A DNA stretch of 64,000 nucleotides from Setaria digitata. Taxonomy: Eukaryota > Nematoda > Chromadorea > Rhabditida > Setariidae. This document shows, piece by piece, positions 11,901-25,213 of the stretch (positions are counted from its first letter, which is position 1; each line of letters begins with the position of its first letter). Below the pieces are notes generated by a model. That model made no database searches. It saw nothing but the letters and a program-made list of their open reading frames with translations, and was not told the DNA's origin. Both the position numbers and the translations under genes were made by a program. The DNA lies in the NCBI GenBank assembly GCA_003640385.1, contig RCAB01000031.1, forward strand, positions 62,001-126,000, in the 5' to 3' direction.

Positions 11901-14774
11901 TAAAGAAAAGAGAAAAGAATATTTTGGAATAAATAGCTGTAAGAATTTTAGACATCTGCATAATTTAGGATTTGAAATAAGCTTATGAGTGTGACTAGTA
12001 GGATTGCGGATAGATGAGCGATGAAACTGAGTTTTGAGAAAGAAAACATCAAGGAGGATGAGTCTCTTGAGAAAACTTTTTCTAGCACCCAATCTGTCTT
12101 TGTTGGCAAATAATTGGGGCCCGAGAGTTCAAGAAAATCTAGCAAATATACATCCAACCACTAGATGCACAGCACATTCATTTGTTCAATTTTCCACCAG
12201 AACCTAGTGCCATAAATAGATAGGCAGATATGTCTATATCTCCTCATTTCTTCCAGATTCTCGAAAATCTGAAATAGTGGCATCTGTTCTTAAGAAAAAA
12301 AAAAAAAAAAAAATAAGAAATTCTGACATTTATTTGCTATAAATTCATAAACAAATTTGGTTAATGCATTTCCAAAACATATTTATGACTTTCTTAAATT
12401 TCATATCATTTTTCTAATATAGGATATTAGCAGATTTTAGCAATATAAGCTGAAAGTTTGTTTTATAGCTTAAAGTTTATCATCTCATCAACTGAACTCT
12501 GTTGAACGAACTGCATGTTAAGGCAATATAGCAAATGGCACATGTAATCTCTGTTCCCACTTTATAAGGATATTGGAAGCTAAGAAATTATGAAGTAATT
12601 AAGAGTGCATCTTGATTTTTCCAACCGAAAAATCGCATTGATTAAAATTCATAAGATCAATTTTAATCGTAATTTTGTAGGACAAAGAAGAAATTGAATA
12701 AATAATCATTTGTTGAAGAGATGGAATGGTTTTATTTGAAGAATTTTTAAGAATGTTCTGTATGGTTCTTTAATTTTCATTCAGATTGAATGAAGATAAA
12801 CCATGAATCTGATCCCGATTTATATGAGTACTTTGATTTTCTTTTCTTAAGATTAAAATTGAACTGCATGAGGTTTCAGCCGTGCGATCCTATTTTATAA
12901 AAAAGTTTTCAACTTCTGCATTTCAAATGCCACAAGATGGTTTCAAATTTATGTCCAAAGTGTTGTCGATTTTCCAGGTGTGTTATAAGGAAGAAATTCT
13001 TGAGAAGATTCAATAGATTTTATATCCCGACAAACCAGTTATTCTTTGAAACTATCCATCTATACATCCCTGCCTCAAAGCTAAAATCACCTGCCTAAAA
13101 ATTTTTTTAATTAGCTACTGACTTTATTAGTCATTCACTAATAACTACGATATTAGGACAATAAAGTCTTAGTAGAATATCCTGAGATTATCTCTAATAT
13201 ACAATATTTTGGTAATTTAAAAAACAAAATAATATGTGAAAATTTTTTAAGCCTGTTCAAGGAGCATTTCAGCCTTCAGAGGCAGTAAATAAGTAATTCA
13301 ATTGTCCAAGCTTGCTGATGACAAAGCGTAAATAATCACAATGAGTTTGTTAGGAGAATGGAAAGAAAAATGCCTAAATATTCCTTCACTAGTTTTGAAT
13401 CTACCCTCCTAATCTATTCCCTTTTAACAATGTCACTAAATTACGGATTTGTCATCACACGGATTTCTCTGTATGCAATTATATTCGTTTGTATGCACAC
13501 ATCAGCGGGCAATTTGACAAAGTGTTAAAATTTAATAACCTAATAAATTCATCTTCTCCTAGATTCTTTTTCTCACTACTGCACGATGCTATCTCCGCAA
13601 TATCATTGCCGGTGAATTTCTTCTACCTCAATTATCCACTGTTTCCTGTTAATCATTTTCCAACGCAACATTCACACCTGTAAATATGGATCATGACTAG
13701 AAGTTGGTAATCAGTAACATTTACTACTTATTCTAAAGTAACTAATAAAAAGTGCCGAAGTGATTTTCTCAATTTCTTTTTTTTTTTTTTTTTTTTCTGT
13801 TTGATAATATCAAATTTAATCAGTTCAAGGGCAGTGCTGTATAATTTAAGGAGCATCGAAAAAATTCATAATTTCATTCAATATTAAATTTTTAATTGTG
13901 AATTAAAAAAAAAATTTGGGTATTTTTCTATTTTAGGATGACTATGTCGATTAAAACGAAGGAAAATCACTATTTTCCACTTTCACTAACGATGATATTG
14001 CATTTCAAAACGATTATGAGAAAAAACTTAATCAACACTTTCAAAAATAAAATTTTCCAACAAAACAAATTTTAGATGCCACTTTTTTTTTTTTTTTTTT
14101 GGAATTTTTTTAAGCTCGTTGTAACCTTTATCAGTCAACGAAAATATGCAAATCATAAATTTGAGATGCCAAAAAAATTCACTTTAAATTTATACAGTAA
14201 GAATAAATTGAAAAAATTTGAATAACATCAATTAGGATAAGAAAGGAAGAAGGAAATTAATTAATGAATCATTTTATAGCCTGAAATTTATTAATGTATT
14301 TAATGATATGAGCATTCACAGTAAGCAACAAACTTAAAAGCTCCAACAAGCTAATGCATTAGCCAATAGTAAACAGCATTTATATATGATTGCTCCTCCT
14401 TCTGTTCCTTCCTTTAAAACATTTTGCATCATTTTTTTTTTTTTTTCCAAATATTTTTAAACTCTTTTGATTTATTCCTAAGCAGTTCAATTTCTTATTT
14501 CATTTTCTTCCAATGAATAATTTTTTTTAAGGAAAATGACTTTTATTTAATTGCAAACTGATGTATCAATATTGAATTATACAATTTAACAGTTTCCATT
14601 AGTTGTCATCTTAAGTAATTAATTGCACTGCTATTTTATGGTTGTAAATGTGAAAAAAAAAAAAAAAAGAAAAATTAAAAACCGATAAAACTTAAATGAC
14701 TGATGCATTATGATGTATGATAAAATATTCACAAAAATTTGTTAATTTCATATGAATTGGTAATAATTTCCATT

Positions 14775-14807
14775 AATGGATAACGAATGGATCATTCGTT
14801 ATCCATT
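14775..14807. repeat. Perfect inverted repeat, 15-bp arms, 3-nt loop
   Basis: The left arm AATGGATAACGAATG (14775-14789) is the exact reverse complement of the right arm CATTCGTTATCCATT (14793-14807), separated by GAT. It lies in non-coding AT-rich DNA. No terminal direct repeats or flanking gene were seen that would identify it as part of a transposon. Confidence 0.9.
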
Positions 14808-15802
14808 TAATAGCGATTATCATCAAAATAATTAAAATTTCGAGAATAACTAACTTACTGTGCTATTACTGGCATAAAATTTTTCAGCTTTACATTATCC
14901 TTTCTTTGGCCTTTTTCTTTTTTTTTTTTTTTCGCTCTTAGCTCTTCCTTTCCAGTCAATGTTTGGAGTTTTCAAACTCAGTTAATGACATCATGCAATC
15001 TATCCAACAAGCTTTTGCATACAAATTGTGTTTTAAACTTAAACTTATACAATCTAATGTATCAGAAATTTATCATATCGGAAAGGCTGCATGATTCAAA
15101 TGAAACTGCTTATGTCATTTTCTTGTTACGAAAACTTTTGTGTGACAAGAAAACGAAATAATAAGGTTAAATAAGAAATTTCTATTAAAAATTAAAAAAA
15201 AAGAAAAAAAAAAACGAAAAGAAAGAGTAAAATCCAGAGAATCTGTATAAAAAGAATGAATGAAAGGAAGAAAAGAGGTGGAAATAACTATCAATTGCAT
15301 ATATATGCATTCGTTGAAATTCGTGAGAAATTTGAATTGAATATCGTGTGAAAAAAAAAAAAAGAAAAAAAATGCAATACATAGTTTTCATCCTTCCTAA
15401 ACTTTTACTCGCAGATAAATATACCAGCTTAATTGAGCTTATTTTCATAGACATTCTTTCTTTGAATTCCTTTCCTAATGAGGTCATAATCTTCAATTTC
15501 TTGTTTTTATTTTTATTTTCCCTCTTGTTTTTTTTTTTTTTTTCACTCTCTCAAATTTTGCTTATTTTGCAATTATTAAAATTTCTATCTCGCTCTTTCT
15601 TCTTTTTTTTTTTTTTTTTTTTTTTTTCTAGCAATTAGAAGATTCATTGAATTCTAGAAAATAATTTAAGATTGGGTGAGCTACACCGACACTCCTTATT
15701 AGCGAAGAAAATATCTGATTCTTTTCATATCAGATATATCATCAGTCTGTGGGACTTCACCTGAGGCTTTTTGTCCAATTCCATGAACGAAACATGAAGC
15801 AC

Positions 15803-15829
15803 TTTTTTTTTTTTTTTTTTTTTTTTTTT
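15803..15829. repeat. Poly-T tract (27 T)
   Basis: Uninterrupted run of T on the plus strand, one of the longest in the window. Nearby runs of similar kind occur around 15532 and 15604-15627. Confidence 0.95.
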
Positions 15830-16329
15830 CAATTTATATGTCTTTGGTTGTCTTGGATACCTTTTATGAGTCTTTATAAACAAGTAGATAAGGAAATTAA
15901 CTTGAGGTAAATGTATCAGTGTAGCTATTGATCACTTACAGTAATCGATGATAAATTTGCATAAAATTTTTATCAAAATAACCAACTGATAAGCGTCATC
16001 ATTCTCGTTATTATTACCGACATTCTCTATGCTGTTTTTTGCTAATAACTGCTATTGTTGTCGTTATTATTATCGTTGTTGCTGGTATTGCTTCTGTTGT
16101 AAATGTGACAACATATATAAACATCCTTTTCTTTTTGTAAATAATAATTTTATTTTAACTCATTTCTTTAAAAAAAAAAAAAAAAAATATCGCAGAAAAA
16201 TTTATATTGATTTAACGTATTCCAAACTAATTTTTCTCCATCTCTTTCAATTTCAATTGAAATTTAAAGCCATATTTCAGAGTGCGTACTTTTCAATGAA
16301 ACCTGACTGAAAAGGCCAGCGCAAGCTTC

Positions 16330-16330
<1 letters not shown>

Positions 16331-16353
<23 letters not shown>
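16331..16353. repeat. (TA)n microsatellite
   Basis: Simple dinucleotide repeat in the intergenic region, followed by an imperfect TACATATA extension. Confidence 0.95.
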
Positions 16354-16360
<7 letters not shown>

Positions 16361-19300
16361 TTTACAAGATAGCTTTTTGCTTTCCAAATGCTTTTTTTTC
16401 TCTTTTCTTTTCAATTTTAACTAAACAAATATAAACGAATCATGTTTGTAATTTAAGATCCCATCTAAAATGCTCCTTCCTTCCTCTTCTGCATGACTTT
16501 TCAATAAGAGAGGGTGGAATTTTATGACCGAAATAAAATAGAACCAGGTTTTCTTCATGACCGTCTTGGATTTCAGGAGTAAACTATAAATCTTCCTCTC
16601 GGGATGAAGTGACTAAAATTATGAAGTTCAACAAAGTAATTTTTGAAAAAAAAACTATTTAAAACATAACTTCGAAGTTTTGAATTGTCCAGTTTCGTTT
16701 TTTTTCTTTCCCAGAACTCATAAACTTGAAACTCATTTAAATCATATTCCTTTATTGATTGCTTTTTCCATCCGTTCTTTTGATTGTTTCAACTGTCTAA
16801 AGTAAGGCTGTATTCTTTAAGTCAAGAATAAAAATAAAAGCACAAATAGTCAGGAAAGAGAAGCTTATACATTAATTCAATTTCATTTGAATTTAGATAC
16901 CACAAATGATATTGTATGGTGTAAGCCATTTTCTACCACATACAATTTTATTTTAATACTTTCAGTATGTTTAATTTCCTAATTGTCAGATTTGATTTTA
17001 TTTGAAATGGATGATGATGCATTAGCTAGCATTTTATTTCTTTCAGTCAACACTTAGTTTAAATTTCTATATTTTCAAAAAAAAAGTGCGTGTTCATACA
17101 AGTAAGGAGAAAATTAGGTAATGAATAGAAGACGAAATATTTCCTTAAATTATTTCATTAAAATAAATTATTATTTATATTTTGGCATCATTTCAGTTAT
17201 GTGGCAGCTTTAAAATGTGATCATAATAAGGAACTTGAAGCATAATCATGCTAATTTCTGGGCTTTGAACAAGTTCTTTGAATTGACAGCTAAGAAAGCC
17301 TGTCCAAGCAGAAGTGAAATGATTACAAATGATATTTATTCAGAAAATGACCGTTCAGAAGAAACTTTCGAATGAATTATGCATCAAATTAAAAGTGTAT
17401 TTAAAAGAGACAGCAATGTTGGAGAAGCGATGCTGTTGTTCCAAGTTATTTCAAGCTTTCAAAAATCATTTCCTTTTTTTTTTTTTTTTTTTAAATTCAT
17501 GACTAGAAGGAACAAATAATTGTTAATTTGATGCGTTTTCTAAATACAATTATTGTGGATGGTGCCGAAACGGAATGAAATAGTATTACCCAAATACGAC
17601 TCTAGCTTAAAATTAAGATGATCAGTTAGAAAATGCTATTCAATTGAAAAATTTTCACTTTCGCTGCTTAGTCTGATGATATTTACTAAAACTTTGAAGA
17701 AATGTTGTAGCTCCAGTGAAATTTATTCTAACGCTATTGTTACGCTTGAATAGGTGGCCAAAATATCTTTCCAAAAGTCAAAATCAAAAAAACAAGAATA
17801 TTCTTGACTTTACAACATATTCTAAAGCAGAATTTAGTATAGCTTTTTTTAGTTGATATGCAGCGTCGTTTCTTTTTGATTATTATTAATATATTTTTAG
17901 TTATTATTAATATATATATACTCTGATTAATAATTCTATAGGAACTTCACTCGCCCAGAATTTCTATCTTTATTTAGTTATGAATACTAACTCAAAATCA
18001 GCTTAATTAAGTAACAAAAACAAATTTAGCTACATGCTATGCAAACAATATTAAATTTTTAATATGCCGATTACTTTTAATCGGTTATAACATCAAAAAT
18101 AATCTGTTATCTCCTTCCTTCACGCTCACAAATTTGAAATATAGCTATATCTCATAAACTGCATCTGGATAAATTTTACTTTGCATGTGACTTGTGTTAA
18201 TGAAAGAACTAGATAGAATAGACGATAAAAAAAAATAATAATAATAATAAGTTAATATGGGAATACCAAAAAAATAACATATTTTAACTAATGAAAAAAT
18301 GAACTCTATTTAATTAAGGATGATTGAATGCCATTTGATAACTGATTCACCTTACATGATAATCAATGTGATTTAATCACGGCGAAAGGAATAAAATCAT
18401 GGAAAATTTTTGAAGACAACGATTGTTTGTATCTTCAAGCTTAGCAGAACATACGTTACCACCACTTAAAGTTTTATCCCCAAAGGCTTCATGGAGTTTA
18501 GCTTTATTCAAATCATTTTTTTTTTTTTTTTTTGTCCTCCTCAGCAGACCTTCAGTATCATCTTAAGCTGACGCCACGTGTGAAGCACTCAGCTTTCAAT
18601 TTTAAAGTACTATTTGTTAACTTTTAACAGCTTGTTTGAATTATTTTAATTATTGTGCTTAATTTTGCGTTACGATTATAACAGTTTTAGTACGTTTTCT
18701 ATATTTTTTTTTCCTTTTTTTTTCCATGGAAAATTATTAATCCGATCAAATTTTTCAAGATAAGTCGACTTCAAATATTCGGTCGTTTTCTCGACAAAAA
18801 ATTTCTAACAGCTGAACAAGGTGCCTGCCACTCATATTGCGGTGTCAGCAAATCAGTATTATTTGCTTTAATTAAAGGTAACTATTAAAATTTATAAATT
18901 TTTGAAGCGTGAAACGTTTGATATCTCAAATAATCGATCAATAATCAAAAATACCGACTAATTTCAATTTTTGTAAACAGTAAGTTATCATTTTTTGCTG
19001 CAAAATATTCAAATATCAATACGTTATGCTTTAGTCAATAAAAGAACAAATTCCTATTTTTCCTGTAGAAAGAAATTTCTGTAAAATCTGAAGTTACTGT
19101 TTGTAAGAAGTAAAATTTAAGAATTATCAGGTAAGTTATCTTACCTCCTTTCTTCTTACAAGAATGGAAGCAAGAATGAAATTACTTGGGAATATCAGGA
19201 GGTTTGGAGAAAATTGAGAATTTTGAATCCTAAAAAGAAAAAGAGCGTTTATAATTTCCTGCTCTGTGCAAAATGCACTGCCAGATACCGAAGTGAAGAA

Positions 19301-21232
19301 ATTTTTCCAATTTTGAAAGAAATTTAGCAGTTTTTATTCTTCTTCATTTTTCTGAAAGGTAAATTAGATTACACAAAGTACTTTGATGGCTAAAATCATG
19401 GCTAAAATCTTGAAATTCAGCTGCGGAGAATAGCTTTTGGCAGTACCAGAATTCAATAGAACGACTCGTTTGGACAGTTCTCATTTTTTCATTTAAATTA
19501 AATTACATTTATTTCCTTAGGAAAATTAGGCTCTATCATCATTTTTTAAGCGAAATTAGCACTGAATGAATACTACCTAAAACGGTTCTTATCAATTAAT
19601 CTATCTGAAATTAAATAACAGTAAAATTTTCAAGCTATTTAAATTAGTACATAAATCAATTTTCCATACTTTATATGCTGTTACACTGCACTATATTGCT
19701 GGTTAATAGTCCAGAGTCAAAAATCTATGGTAAAAATAAAACATTCCTCATTTTTACTTACAAATTCATGAACTTAACATTTGAAATCCCATAGGCTTTC
19801 ATTTTCATCTCTTTATTATCTCATATATCAATGTATTATGAATTACCAGCACTATGAAAATTTTCAAGTGAAAAGTTTCTAGAAAGTTCGTTCTAAACTT
19901 TGATAAAAATTTGAATTTCAAAAAAGTTTTGGAATTCAATTCAGTATTTGTGCAAATTAGAACTTAAGTTCCACATCACTTTTTTTAGTGGTTGGATTTT
20001 ATACAGCTTTCTGTGCATGAAATTTAATTTAATGGTGATAATGATCGTCTTTTACTCTAAGTATTTGTTACTGATTTGAGCATGATAGTTCTACATAAAA
20101 AATAAAACTCCTCTTATCTCATATGCATTATTTAATTTTCAAATTTTTTGTGTTGTTTCAAATTGAGTTTAAATTTCGAAGTTCATCCTGTTTAGATTAA
20201 TTGACCTTTTCATTAAAAAACATGATACTGACATCGTTTCACACCTTAATAGTTATGTTTGAAGAGGAAAAATAGAATTTCACTTTGTATACTGAGGAAT
20301 TTTTTTGAAAACTTTTCTTGCTTCTTCTAGATTAGAAATAATTCTAGCATTGTGTTTATCCGAAACCGGCAGTGACTGAATATGGCTAGCCAAATAGAGA
20401 ATATAGAAAGGTGTGGGAAGGACAAGAGACTTTTTAGTCCAGAGATGACCTTTTTTTCAAAACAGTTCTTTTATTATCCATTTGTGTCGGAATTAATCCC
20501 CATTTTCAGAAATGATATTCATCATATTTAGCATTTAAGAAGTTTTTCAATTGAAATTTAAGAATTCACTTGAAGTTTGCAAGAAAATTTCAGGAATCCC
20601 ATGCTTTTTTTCTAGATTCCTTCAAAATACTTCCCATTGCTGACTTGTATCGTCAGTACTGGATATTTTAATAAGCAAATTATTAAATTAACTTATCAAA
20701 ATAATACAACCAACAATTTAGTTCCAAATGCAGCTTACTAGCATAGTACCAATCAACTACAGTTGCAAAGTAATAATGACATATTTTAGGGATGCACAGA
20801 AGGAAATGCATACCAACCCGGTGGTAAAACAAATAACTACAGACTGAAGTTAAAATTTCGAATCCTGAATTCAACATCGTACTTGGAACTCATTTAAAAT
20901 TGATTCGATTTCGGATTAAATCTTTTAAACCGGTATTGCGCCAATCATGATTGTCAGTAGAAGTGAATCTGGAAAAGGCATTTACGAAAATTCGTAACTT
21001 TCTGGTTCTAAGCAATAATTTGTGAGAAAAGTTTAGAGTACTAGCACGCCCATCCACCTAACTATAATGAAAGCACGCCTCTGATAAGGAAAACAAGGGG
21101 ACGATATGAAGGAGAAGGAGGAGTAAGATGGAAAAAAAGAAAAATCGTCCTCATAAAATCGATTCCAATTTTCTAACGCACGATTCAAACCCGGTTGCAA
21201 AAAAATTTTTTTTAAGACATATTCATTTCCAG

Positions 21233-21340
21233 TAACGGTTCCTGTTACTTCAATCAATTTCTTCATTTTGCTGCTGGCTTAATTATTCACTGCTATCAAT
21301 TCTGCTGCCGATTGCGGTAAAGAGGAGTGGATTTTAAAAC
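21233..21340 (+). promoter_or_regulatory. Candidate 5' untranslated exon shared by unc-17 and cha-1
   Basis: A good acceptor (ATTCATTTCCAG) ends at 21232, and no acceptor lies nearer to the unc-17 ATG at 21341, so this stretch is probably transcribed leader. At 21316/21317 a donor-like GCG|gtaaag occurs. In C. elegans a non-coding first exon is spliced either to unc-17 or, skipping it, to cha-1. This donor could serve the second route here. The acceptor could also be an SL trans-splice site. The sequence shows the signals; the function is inference. Confidence 0.35.
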
Positions 21341-23085
21341 ATGGGTTTCAATGTGCCGATTATCAATCGTGATAGCGATTGGTGCCGTGAATGGTTAGAT
21401 CGAAGGATCAAGGAGCCGCATATGCAGAAAAAGTTGGTGCTTGTAATTGTTTCTATCGCTTTGCTACTCGATAATATGCTATATATGGTGATTGTGCCCA
21501 TAATCCCGAAATACCTCCGGGATATCCATGCCTATGATGTGCAGTTTGTTGGATACCACAATGAAACGAAAAAGTTCAAGAACGGTACCGTCGTTGTCCG
21601 GATGACCGGTGGTCAAATCGACTATTTAAATGAAGATATCGGATTGGGATGGTTATTTGCATCTAAAGCACTTATTCAAATTTTTGTCAATCCATTTTCT
21701 GGATATATCATCGATCGAATTGGCTATGAATTCCCGATGGTTATCGGTTTATGTGTAATGTTCAGTTCAACAGCTATTTTTGCACTGGGACGAAGTTATG
21801 GCGTGCTGTTTTTCGCGAGATCATTACAAGTAAGCATTTCCAATAACTTTTTTACTTCAAACTTGGTAATTTAGAATGTGACTTGTTCTTTTCTGTTAAG
21901 GATTTAAATTAGAAAATGTAAAATTACCTGATAAAATCCTGTCTTATCAGTATCTCTGATGTGCCCATTCGGACTATGAACAATCAGTTTTAGGGATTTG
22001 GTTCTGCATTTGCTGACACTTCTGGTCTTGCGATGATTGCTGATCGGTTCACAGAAGAAAATGAACGATCAGCAGCGTTGGGCATCGCTTTGGCATTCAT
22101 ATCATTCGGTTGCTTGGTTGCACCGCCTTACGGTTCCGTTCTATATTCAATAGCCGGAAAACCGATACCATTCCTGATTTTATCCATGATATGTCTTTTT
22201 GATGGATTCATGGTCTTCATGGTGATTCAGCCGAAAACCAGTGATAAACAGGTGAATACAGCCGGTGAACGGATTCAGGGCACACCAATGTGGCGTCTAT
22301 TTATGGACAAATACATTGCCATCTGTTCCGGTGCCCTTATCATGGCAAATATCAGTTTGGCATTCCTGGAACCGACTATCACAACGTGGATGGCCAGCGC
22401 CATCCCAGACACTCCGGCGTGGATGGTTGGCATCATTTGGTTTCCACCATTCTTCCCGCATGTTCTTGGTGTTTACGTCACCGTTCGTCTTATGCATCGC
22501 TTCCCGCAGAAAGAATGGCTGTTTGCGGCAATTGGCTTAGCCATGGAAGGCTTAAGTTGTTTCGTGATACCATTCACGAATTCCATTCTTCAGCTGATTC
22601 TACCCCTATCGACGTTGTGCTTCGGAATTGCACTAATCGACACGTCGCTGCTACCGATGCTCGGATATCTGGTGGACACACGTCACGTTAGTGTTTATGG
22701 AAGTGTCTATGCGATTGCTGATATTTCCTATAGTCTGGCCTATGCCTTCGGGCCTATTATTGCTGGAGAAATTGTCGCTACAATGGGTTTCTTAGCTCTA
22801 AATATTATTATTTGTTTACTAAATGTGGCTTATACCCCAGTGTTGTCAATTTTGAGAAAAGTTTACGTATATCAACCATTTGAAGAGAAAGAACAACAAA
22901 AACAACTACCGTTTGGTACTGATGAAAGTGGCAGTGGTACTCTTGGACAAAGTTTTGACATTCCTCAACAGCGTGGTTATGGTACTATTCAGCAGCAGCG
23001 TGATGTACCGGAAAAGTATAGTCCACCACATTCAGAATATTCTGCTGCTTACAATCCAGATGACCCATTAAATGTACAGTGGTAA
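21341..23085 (+). CDS. unc-17: Vesicular acetylcholine transporter (SLC18 family)
   Basis: Proton/acetylcholine antiporter of synaptic vesicles, a 12-helix major-facilitator protein. Two coding exons, 21341-21829 and 21994-23085 (GTAAGC donor, TTTTAG acceptor), give 526 residues, close to the C. elegans protein (about 530). The N-terminus MGFNVPIINRDS is almost identical to C. elegans UNC-17. Helix 1 contains LLLDNMLYMVIVPIIP with the key acidic residue D44. The first vesicle-lumen loop carries two N-glycosylation sequons (N74, N81). FVNPFSGYIIDRIGYE is the MFS loop 2-3 motif, and ADTSGLAMIADRFTEENERS is the conserved stretch opening exon 2. D406 in YAIADISYSLAYAFGP corresponds to the conserved helix-10 aspartate. 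The cytoplasmic tail is Gln/Ser-rich and ends DPLNVQW, like the worm protein. It lies in the same orientation directly upstream of cha-1, forming the nested cholinergic locus. Identification is very firm. Confidence 0.98.
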
Positions 23086-24804
23086 CGCAGGACTCCATTC
23101 GATGGATAGGATATAAAATTAGCACTTCATTATTAATTATTGCTCTTACTGCTTTATTAATACTATTACTGCTACTGATAAAAAATGTTAATTTTATGAT
23201 TAATTCCTGGCTAACTTTGTCGAAATTACTCTGCAGAGATGGTGGTAGTAATTTCCTTAAAGTAATCCCTAAACTGTGATCTCATTTCTCTTTCACTATG
23301 CTTGTACATGTTGTTGATGTGCAGTAGTTTTAGTTGTATCTGGAAAATTAATTTCGTTCAGTGTAGTCAAATGTAACATAAATTATCTCCAGAATCTGAG
23401 AAAATTTGGCAAAAAAGGAAATTAAAATAGTAAGGGAGAAATAAGGAAGGAAATATTTGGGCATTAGTTAATGAAGCTTAGCAAAAAGGCTGAAGGTTAA
23501 AATGACTAAAAGTTATTTGATATGTTTCGAAATGAATATGTGATAAATCCTCTATGTATTTAATAAATTTAAATATAACTCCAGAAATCTTGACTGGCAA
23601 CCTATAGTGAAAATGATGAAACGACTTTTTCCAAATATGTAATTTAAGTCGGGAAATTGGCAGTTTTTAACTATTTTATATGGTGCAAATATTGTTCATC
23701 AATTTCAAAATTATCCAGAATTTCTTATTTTTGTTTCAGGAGAAACTTCGGAGTAATTTTAGGATATAAAGAATATAAATCTGCATGAAACACACATTGT
23801 GCTGGTTTTTCTAATATCTTCGGAAGTAGTAAGGGCTTAAGTTTAACTTTAGTACTGATTATGAAAGGCGTAAGAATGAATGCGTTCATTTCCTGCTAGA
23901 ATTCCATACAATCGTAAAACTCATTTTCAAAATAACCGCTAAATCTTTTATATTTTCTTGAAATGTGAACAAGAATGAGAAGAAAAGTTATCCATCTGTA
24001 GCTTTACCTGCCTCAATCATTGCCTTCCAAGAGACTCAGATACACCTGGAACTTGCACATCATTAATTTCATGTTGATATACTCTCGAGCAAAGTGTGGT
24101 TTCATAGTATATTTAAGCATTTTTTTATGTCAGTTCTTGCTTTTTAGTAATTATACAATAATAAAAGCTTTTATTCAGTTTGCGAAAACTTAGAAATAAG
24201 TGTATTTTGCTGCAAATTAACACACCCTGTAGAAGAGCTTAACTTAACAGTACTTAAAAAGTCAAAAGTCCAGAGCTTTTTCTTTTCAAACTTCAAAATT
24301 CAAATCATTTTAAATATTCAATGGTCAAAAATTTTAAACAGAACTTGGACCAGAGCACTGTTATTCCCGCATTTTTTTAAAGATGTTAACTTCTAGAAGT
24401 CATGCTTAAAATCCGAACAATTTATTACAAACATCATAGGCCGCAGAGAAAATCCATTAAAATGATTCATATTAAGCTTTTACACCTTAAAATGATCCAT
24501 AATTTTATCAGAATGGAAAAGTACAGTGATTGATTTGCCGACTAACTCCTAGAATTCGATCTCTTTTCCAGGAAATTCTTGATAGTAAATCTCATAGCAG
24601 CCTAATTAGTTACTGCTCGTTTTCCAAAATGTCACATCAGAAATGACTGTGTCAAAAACAGCAGGCCTTGTTATACTGCCAGTGAACGCTTTTGGAGTAT
24701 GGCTTAAATTCATCTTGTTGAATTTATTCCACTCTTCGCATTTAATTTTTAATTCTTGGATTTCTTCCTTAAATTTAAGTTTTTCTTTCTTTCTTTCTTT
24801 TTTT

Positions 24805-24838
<34 letters not shown>

Positions 24839-25201
24839 ATGATACTTTCATGAGCATTTTCACAGTTTAATTGAACTGCATGCAGTTGTTTTCGATCGGT
24901 GTTCTAATTCAGAATAAGCGAAATGTAATCGTGAATTGGTGGATTCCAATGAAGTTCTGACTGAAATTTTAGGTTTTAAAATCAAGCTAATAGTTTGGAA
25001 TGCACCTCCAAATAACTTTCTAAATTCAACAAAAATTCATATATCATGCGAAGAAGTTAACACAAAGAATATGCACACTGCATGTCATAAATTAAAAAAA
25101 AAAAAATGAATATTGCTACTTATTCATTTAATGGCTATAATATATTTCACCATAAATATCTGATAGAAAATTTCAAAAAATTAAATGCTATCAACTTGCA
25201 G
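23086..25201 (+). other. Spacer between unc-17 and the first coding exon of cha-1
   Basis: No further gene seen. It contains the unc-17 3' untranslated region and, on the nested-locus model, the rest of the first cha-1 intron. A TTTC/poly-T tract lies at about 24781-24832. Confidence 0.5.
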
Positions 25202-25213
25202 CCCTGGTTCATC

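Larger units (their letters stand above)
8922..21232. other. 12.3 kb gene-poor region upstream of the cholinergic locus
   Basis: No convincing exon on either strand. Open frames of 60-100 codons here are mostly translations of poly-T/poly-A tracts. The region holds dense homopolymer runs, an AT dinucleotide repeat at 16331 and a perfect 15-bp hairpin at 14775-14807. By position it probably carries transcriptional control elements for unc-17/cha-1 and perhaps upstream 5' untranslated sequence. That is inference. Confidence 0.5.

Noticed and set aside
15185..15638. Open frames of about 100 codons on both strands
   Set aside because: They translate poly-T/poly-A tracts into Phe or Lys runs; low-complexity artefacts.
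22265..22691. Plus-strand frames overlapping unc-17 exon 2
   Set aside because: Shadows of the unc-17 coding frame, which is open for 364 codons and matches the known transporter.
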